From Bog-473 sp963701955 (lineage in GTDB: Bacteria; Actinomycetota; Acidimicrobiia; Acidimicrobiales; RAAP-2), in NCBI GenBank assembly GCA_963701955.1, contig OY969694.1:1488001-1552000 (forward strand): DNA of 64,000 nt. The letters are read 5' to 3'. The position numbers were made by a program, and so were the translations under genes. Shown here in pieces: positions 60,508 to 64,000 of this stretch. The stretch's first letter is position 1. Every line of letters begins with the position of its first letter. Under the pieces are notes generated by a model that was not told the origin of the DNA, did no database searches, and saw nothing but the letters and a program-made list of their open reading frames with translations.

Positions 60508-61618
60508 TGCCGATGCGCTGCGCCAGCAGCTCACGATGGTACGACGGTTCACCGAGGAGCAGCTCGGACGACTTGGCGCGCTTGAAGTAGAGGTGCGCCG
60601 GGTGTTCCCAGGTGAAGCCGATACCGCCGTGGATCTGGATGTTCTCACCGGCGGCGTGGAAGAAGGCCTCCGAGCAGTACGACTTGCAGAGCGAGGCGAC
60701 CACCGGCAGCTCGTCGGAGTCCTCCGAGGCGGCCCAGGCGGCGTAGTAGGCGGCGGACTTTGCCGACTCCACCTCCAAGAGCATGTTGGCGCACTTGTGC
60801 TTGATCGCCTGGAAGCTGCCGATGGGTCGACCGAACTGGATCCGTGCCTTGGCGTACTCGACCGATGCATCGAGCACCTGGCGGGCGCCACCGACCTGTT
60901 CGGCGGCCAGGGCCACCGCGGCGAGATCGAGGGTCTTGGCCAGGCCCGGCTCGGCGGCGCCGCTCGATCCGATGAGAGCGGCCGGCGTCCCGGAGAACTC
61001 GAGCCTGGCCTGCTTGCGGGTCAGGTCCAAGGTGGGCAGGACGCGGCGGTCCAGCCCCGGAGCGTCACCCCGAACGGCGAAGAGGGACACTCCTTCGGCC
61101 GACCGGGCGGCGACGACCACGAGGTCGGCCACGTGGCCGTCGAGCACGAAGGTCTTGTGTCCCTCGAGCAGCCAGCCGTCGCCTGCGGGTGCGGCGGCAC
61201 AGGCGATGCCGCCGGCGTCCCAGCGCCCGTTCTCCTCGGTCAACGCCAACGTGGCGATGGTCTCTCCCGACGCGATACCGGGGAGGTAGGTCTTCTTGGC
61301 CTCGTCGTCCCCACAGGTCAACAGCGCGTTCGCCGCCAGTACCACCGACGAGAAGAACGGGGCGCACAGCAGGGCGGCGCCCATCTCCTCGAGCACCACG
61401 GTCAGCTCGAGGTACGAGAAACCCGACCCGCCGAACTCCTCGGGGATGGCGAGCGACTGCAGGCCCAGCTGCTCGGCCATCTGCGTCCACACGGCCGGGT
61501 CGTACCCCTCATCGGTGTCCATGAGCCGACGCACCTCGGACTCGGGAGACTTCTCGGAGAGGAATCGGCGCACCGCGGCGCGCAGCTCCTCCTGCTCGTC
61601 ACTGAAGGCGAAATCCAT
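60503..61618 (-). CDS. Acyl-CoA dehydrogenase
   Basis: A 371-residue FAD enzyme that introduces a trans-2 double bond into an acyl-CoA. It shows MDFAFSDEQEELRAAVRRFL, LAIPEEFGGSGFSYLEL, LALTEENGRWD, and the C-terminal FAD/substrate part SVEYAKARIQFGRPIGSFQAIKHKCANM and IQIHGGIGFTWEHPAHLYFKRA. The usual catalytic Glu position near the C-terminus was not fixed by eye. Actinobacterial relatives with this C-terminus act on steroid side chains or branched acyl-CoAs, often as heteromers; whether this one has a partner is unknown. Confidence 0.9.
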   Translation of the reverse strand: MDFAFSDEQEELRAAVRRFLSEKSPESEVRRLMDTDEGYDPAVWTQMAEQLGLQSLAIPEEFGGSGFSYLELTVVLEEMGAALLCAPFFSSVVLAANALLTCGDDEAKKTYLPGIASGETIATLALTEENGRWDAGGIACAAAPAGDGWLLEGHKTFVLDGHVADLVVVAARSAEGVSLFAVRGDAPGLDRRVLPTLDLTRKQARLEFSGTPAALIGSSGAAEPGLAKTLDLAAVALAAEQVGGARQVLDASVEYAKARIQFGRPIGSFQAIKHKCANMLLEVESAKSAAYYAAWAASEDSDELPVVASLCKSYCSEAFFHAAGENIQIHGGIGFTWEHPAHLYFKRAKSSELLLGEPSYHRELLAQRIGI

Positions 61619-61728
61619 ACCGGGGCCCCTCCTCGTCCCCCGGCGTGTCTACCAGACCGCACCGGGGGAATCATCTCGGAATCGCCGTCTCGGACCCAGA
61701 GGGCCGCGGGCTGTGCCACGCTGGAGCC

Positions 61729-62346
61729 ATGGGACAGCTCGAGGAGATCTGGAGCAACGGCACCGCCGAAGTCCATCAGATCGTCGTGGGCCCGATGGAC
61801 AACAACGTGTACGTCCTGCGCTGCCGGCGCACCGGGGATGCCATGTTGATCGACGCCGCCAACGAGCACGAGGCGCTCCTCGACATCTGCCGGCGGCTGG
61901 GGGTGCGCTCGGTGGTCGAGACTCACGGACACTGGGACCACATCCAGGCCGTGCCGGCGGTCCGAGATGCAGGGATCTCCGTAGCGGTCACCAGCGCCGA
62001 CGCAGCGATGCTGCCCAGCTACGACCTCATCTTGGACGACGAGCAGACGCTCTCGGTGGGCGATCTGCGGGTGCGTACCCTGGCCACGCCGGGGCACACC
62101 CGGGGCTCCATCTGCTTCGCCGTCGAGGGGACCAACCTCCTCTTCACCGGCGACACCCTCTTCCCCGGTGGCCCCGGCGCCACCTCGTTCGAGGGCGGCG
62201 ACTTCGCCACCATCATCGAGTCGATCGACCGGCGGATCTTCGCCCGCTTCGATCCCGACACGCTGGTCCTGCCGGGCCACGGCACCGCCACCACCGTGGG
62301 GAGCGAGTCCCCCCACCTGCAGGAATGGGTCGACCGGGGCTGGTGA
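61729..62346 (+). CDS. Metallo-beta-lactamase-fold hydrolase (glyoxalase II-like)
   Basis: A 205-residue MBL-fold enzyme. The metal motif THGHWDH (HxHxDH), the later TPGHTRGS, FTGDTLFPGG and LPGHG supply a binuclear site. The small size and the PMDNNVYVLR start fit hydroxyacylglutathione hydrolase-like proteins, which in actinobacteria may use other thiols. ATG 61729 lies eight bases after GGAG-like bases and begins the conserved part. It is divergent from the acyl-CoA dehydrogenase. Confidence 0.87.
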   Translation: MGQLEEIWSNGTAEVHQIVVGPMDNNVYVLRCRRTGDAMLIDAANEHEALLDICRRLGVRSVVETHGHWDHIQAVPAVRDAGISVAVTSADAAMLPSYDLILDDEQTLSVGDLRVRTLATPGHTRGSICFAVEGTNLLFTGDTLFPGGPGATSFEGGDFATIIESIDRRIFARFDPDTLVLPGHGTATTVGSESPHLQEWVDRGW

Positions 62347-62394
62347 GGGACGGCCGGACGACGAGCCGCCGGACTGATGCGGCGGCCTGTCCGC

Positions 62395-62426
62395 AAAACC
62401 CGACCAAAATAGTAAGCTTTTAACCG
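62395..62426 (+). promoter_or_regulatory. AT-rich block upstream of sufC
   Basis: The stretch before the sufC ATG contains AAATAGTAAGCTTTTAA, in contrast with its GC-rich surroundings. TAAGCT could be a -10 element that would give a very short leader. No matching -35 box is evident and no ribosome site is seen. It may be a promoter or a regulator site. Confidence 0.3.
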
Positions 62427-63196
<770 letters not shown>

Positions 63197-63200
<4 letters not shown>

Positions 63201-64000
63201 GTGCGGCCGCCTCTCCCGGAGCTGGGTCGCCGGCCGGTCCCGGATCGCCGACCGCACCTCTCAACACCGAGGCGCTGCGCAAGGACTTCCCGTTGCTGAC
63301 ACGCACGGTGAACGGGCGACGGATCGTGTATCTCGACTCGGCCTCCTCTGCGCTCCAGCCCCGTTCCGTGATCGGTGCGATGTCGCGCTACTACGAGACC
63401 ACCCATGCCAACGTGCACCGCGGCGTGTACGCGACCGCCGAGGAGGCCACCGCGCTCTACGAACGGGCCAGGGTGGTGGCCGGCCGTTTCGTCGGCGCGC
63501 CCGATCCGGCTCACGAGGTCGTCTTCACCAAGAACACCACCGAGGCGCTCAACCTGGTGGCCCGATCCTGGGGCCGGGCCAACCTGCGGGCGGGCGACCC
63601 CGTGCTCCTCACCGAGATGGAGCACCACGCCAACATCGTGCCCTGGATGATCCTGGCCGAGGAGCTCGGAGGCCTGGACCTGCGCTACATCCCGCTCGAC
63701 GACGACGGGCGCCTCGTCCTCGACGGACTCGACCGCCTGCTCGACGGGGTCAAGCTGGTCGGGATCTCGACCATGTCCAATGTGTTGGGCACCATCAATC
63801 CGGTCCGCCTGGTGGCCGACGCGGCGCATCGCGCCGGTGCCGTCGTGGTGGCGGACGGCGCGCAGCTGGTCCCCCACGCTCCCGTTTCGGTGACCGAGCT
63901 GGGTGCGGATTTCCTGGCCTTCTCGGCCCACAAGATGATGGGGCCGACCGGCATCGGGGTGCTCTGGGGCAGGGCGGAGCTCCTCGAGTCCATGGGGCCG
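63197..64000 (+). CDS. sufS: Cysteine desulfurase SufS, cut by the window edge
   Basis: The first 268 codons of a class II cysteine desulfurase, which takes sulfur from L-cysteine for Fe-S assembly. It shows LRKDFPLLTRTVNGRRIVYLDSASSALQP, THANVHRGVYATAEEA, FTKNTTEALNLVA, EMEHHANIVPW, VADGAQLVPH and the PLP Lys in FSAHKMMGPTGIGVLWG. The persulfide Cys lies beyond the window. The ATG at 63197 overlaps the sufC stop. The first 20 residues are a Ser/Pro/Gly-rich extension. Confidence 0.95.

Overview
The window is high-GC DNA from a chromosome that is very probably actinobacterial, most likely of the Acidimicrobiia type. That assignment is an inference from gene content: an F420-type luciferase-like oxidoreductase, a homodimeric AceE-type pyruvate dehydrogenase, a RskA-like anti-sigma factor, a DinB/DUF664 protein, a rhodanese/ThiF protein, many GTG starts and many 1-4 base stop/start overlaps. 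There is no rRNA, phage, insertion sequence or CRISPR array. One tRNA (Arg-CCT) is present. The gene at each end of the window is cut by the window edge.

Left part. Bases 167-3602 (minus) hold a five-gene redox operon: a short Ser/Thr-rich membrane-anchored protein with SGAT motifs, ApbE flavin transferase, a heme-b ferric-reductase-like membrane protein, a NuoF-like flavoprotein and a 3-Cys ferredoxin. It looks like an ApbE-dependent route for moving electrons across the membrane. Bases 4376-14639 (minus) are one uninterrupted hopanoid operon in the order hpnC, hpnD, hpnE, polyprenyl synthase, shc, an hpnG-ispH fusion, hpnH, dxs. A MerR-TetR fusion regulator lies upstream. Three of these genes (hpnD, shc, ispH part) carry single-base frame disruptions.

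Middle. Bases 15761-22225 hold a polysaccharide deacetylase, tRNA-Arg, S-adenosylhomocysteinase, an ECF sigma/anti-sigma pair, a PIG-L deacetylase and a threonine aldolase. Bases 22262-26729 (plus) hold a thioesterase followed by a tightly overlapping LLM oxidoreductase, thiolase, KAS III and nucleotidyltransferase set of unknown product. Then come a Tag DNA glycosylase, a secreted double retropepsin-like protein and dTDP-rhamnose genes with a glycosyltransferase (27294-31780). BirA and a biotin-dependent acyl-CoA carboxylase alpha chain are divergent at 32.6 kb. Next are an M20 hydrolase, an ABM protein, a secreted phosphoesterase with an LPxT-like tail, a methylmalonyl-CoA-mutase-type large subunit, a VOC protein, CtaG and a CapA-like protein.

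Right part. Bases 42827-48985 hold the rhodanese-ThiF protein, a frameshifted nitroreductase, the PduO-type cobalamin adenosyltransferase and a frameshifted metH. The adenosyltransferase fits the B12 need of the mutase; MetH uses methylcobalamin. Bases 49188-57147 form a lipoate/pyruvate dehydrogenase module: a lipB-lipA fusion, E2, lpd, then rnhA and aceE. The end of the window has a DinB protein, an Rrf2 regulator, an HhH-GPD protein, thiE, an alpha/beta-hydrolase-fold protein lacking its nucleophile, an acyl-CoA dehydrogenase, an MBL-fold hydrolase, sufC and the start of sufS.

Seven apparent single-base indels interrupt otherwise well conserved genes: three in ispH and one each in shc, hpnD, nitroreductase and metH. 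Six are insertions and one is a deletion. Assembly or sequencing error is the simplest explanation, although five of the seven fall in the hopanoid operon.
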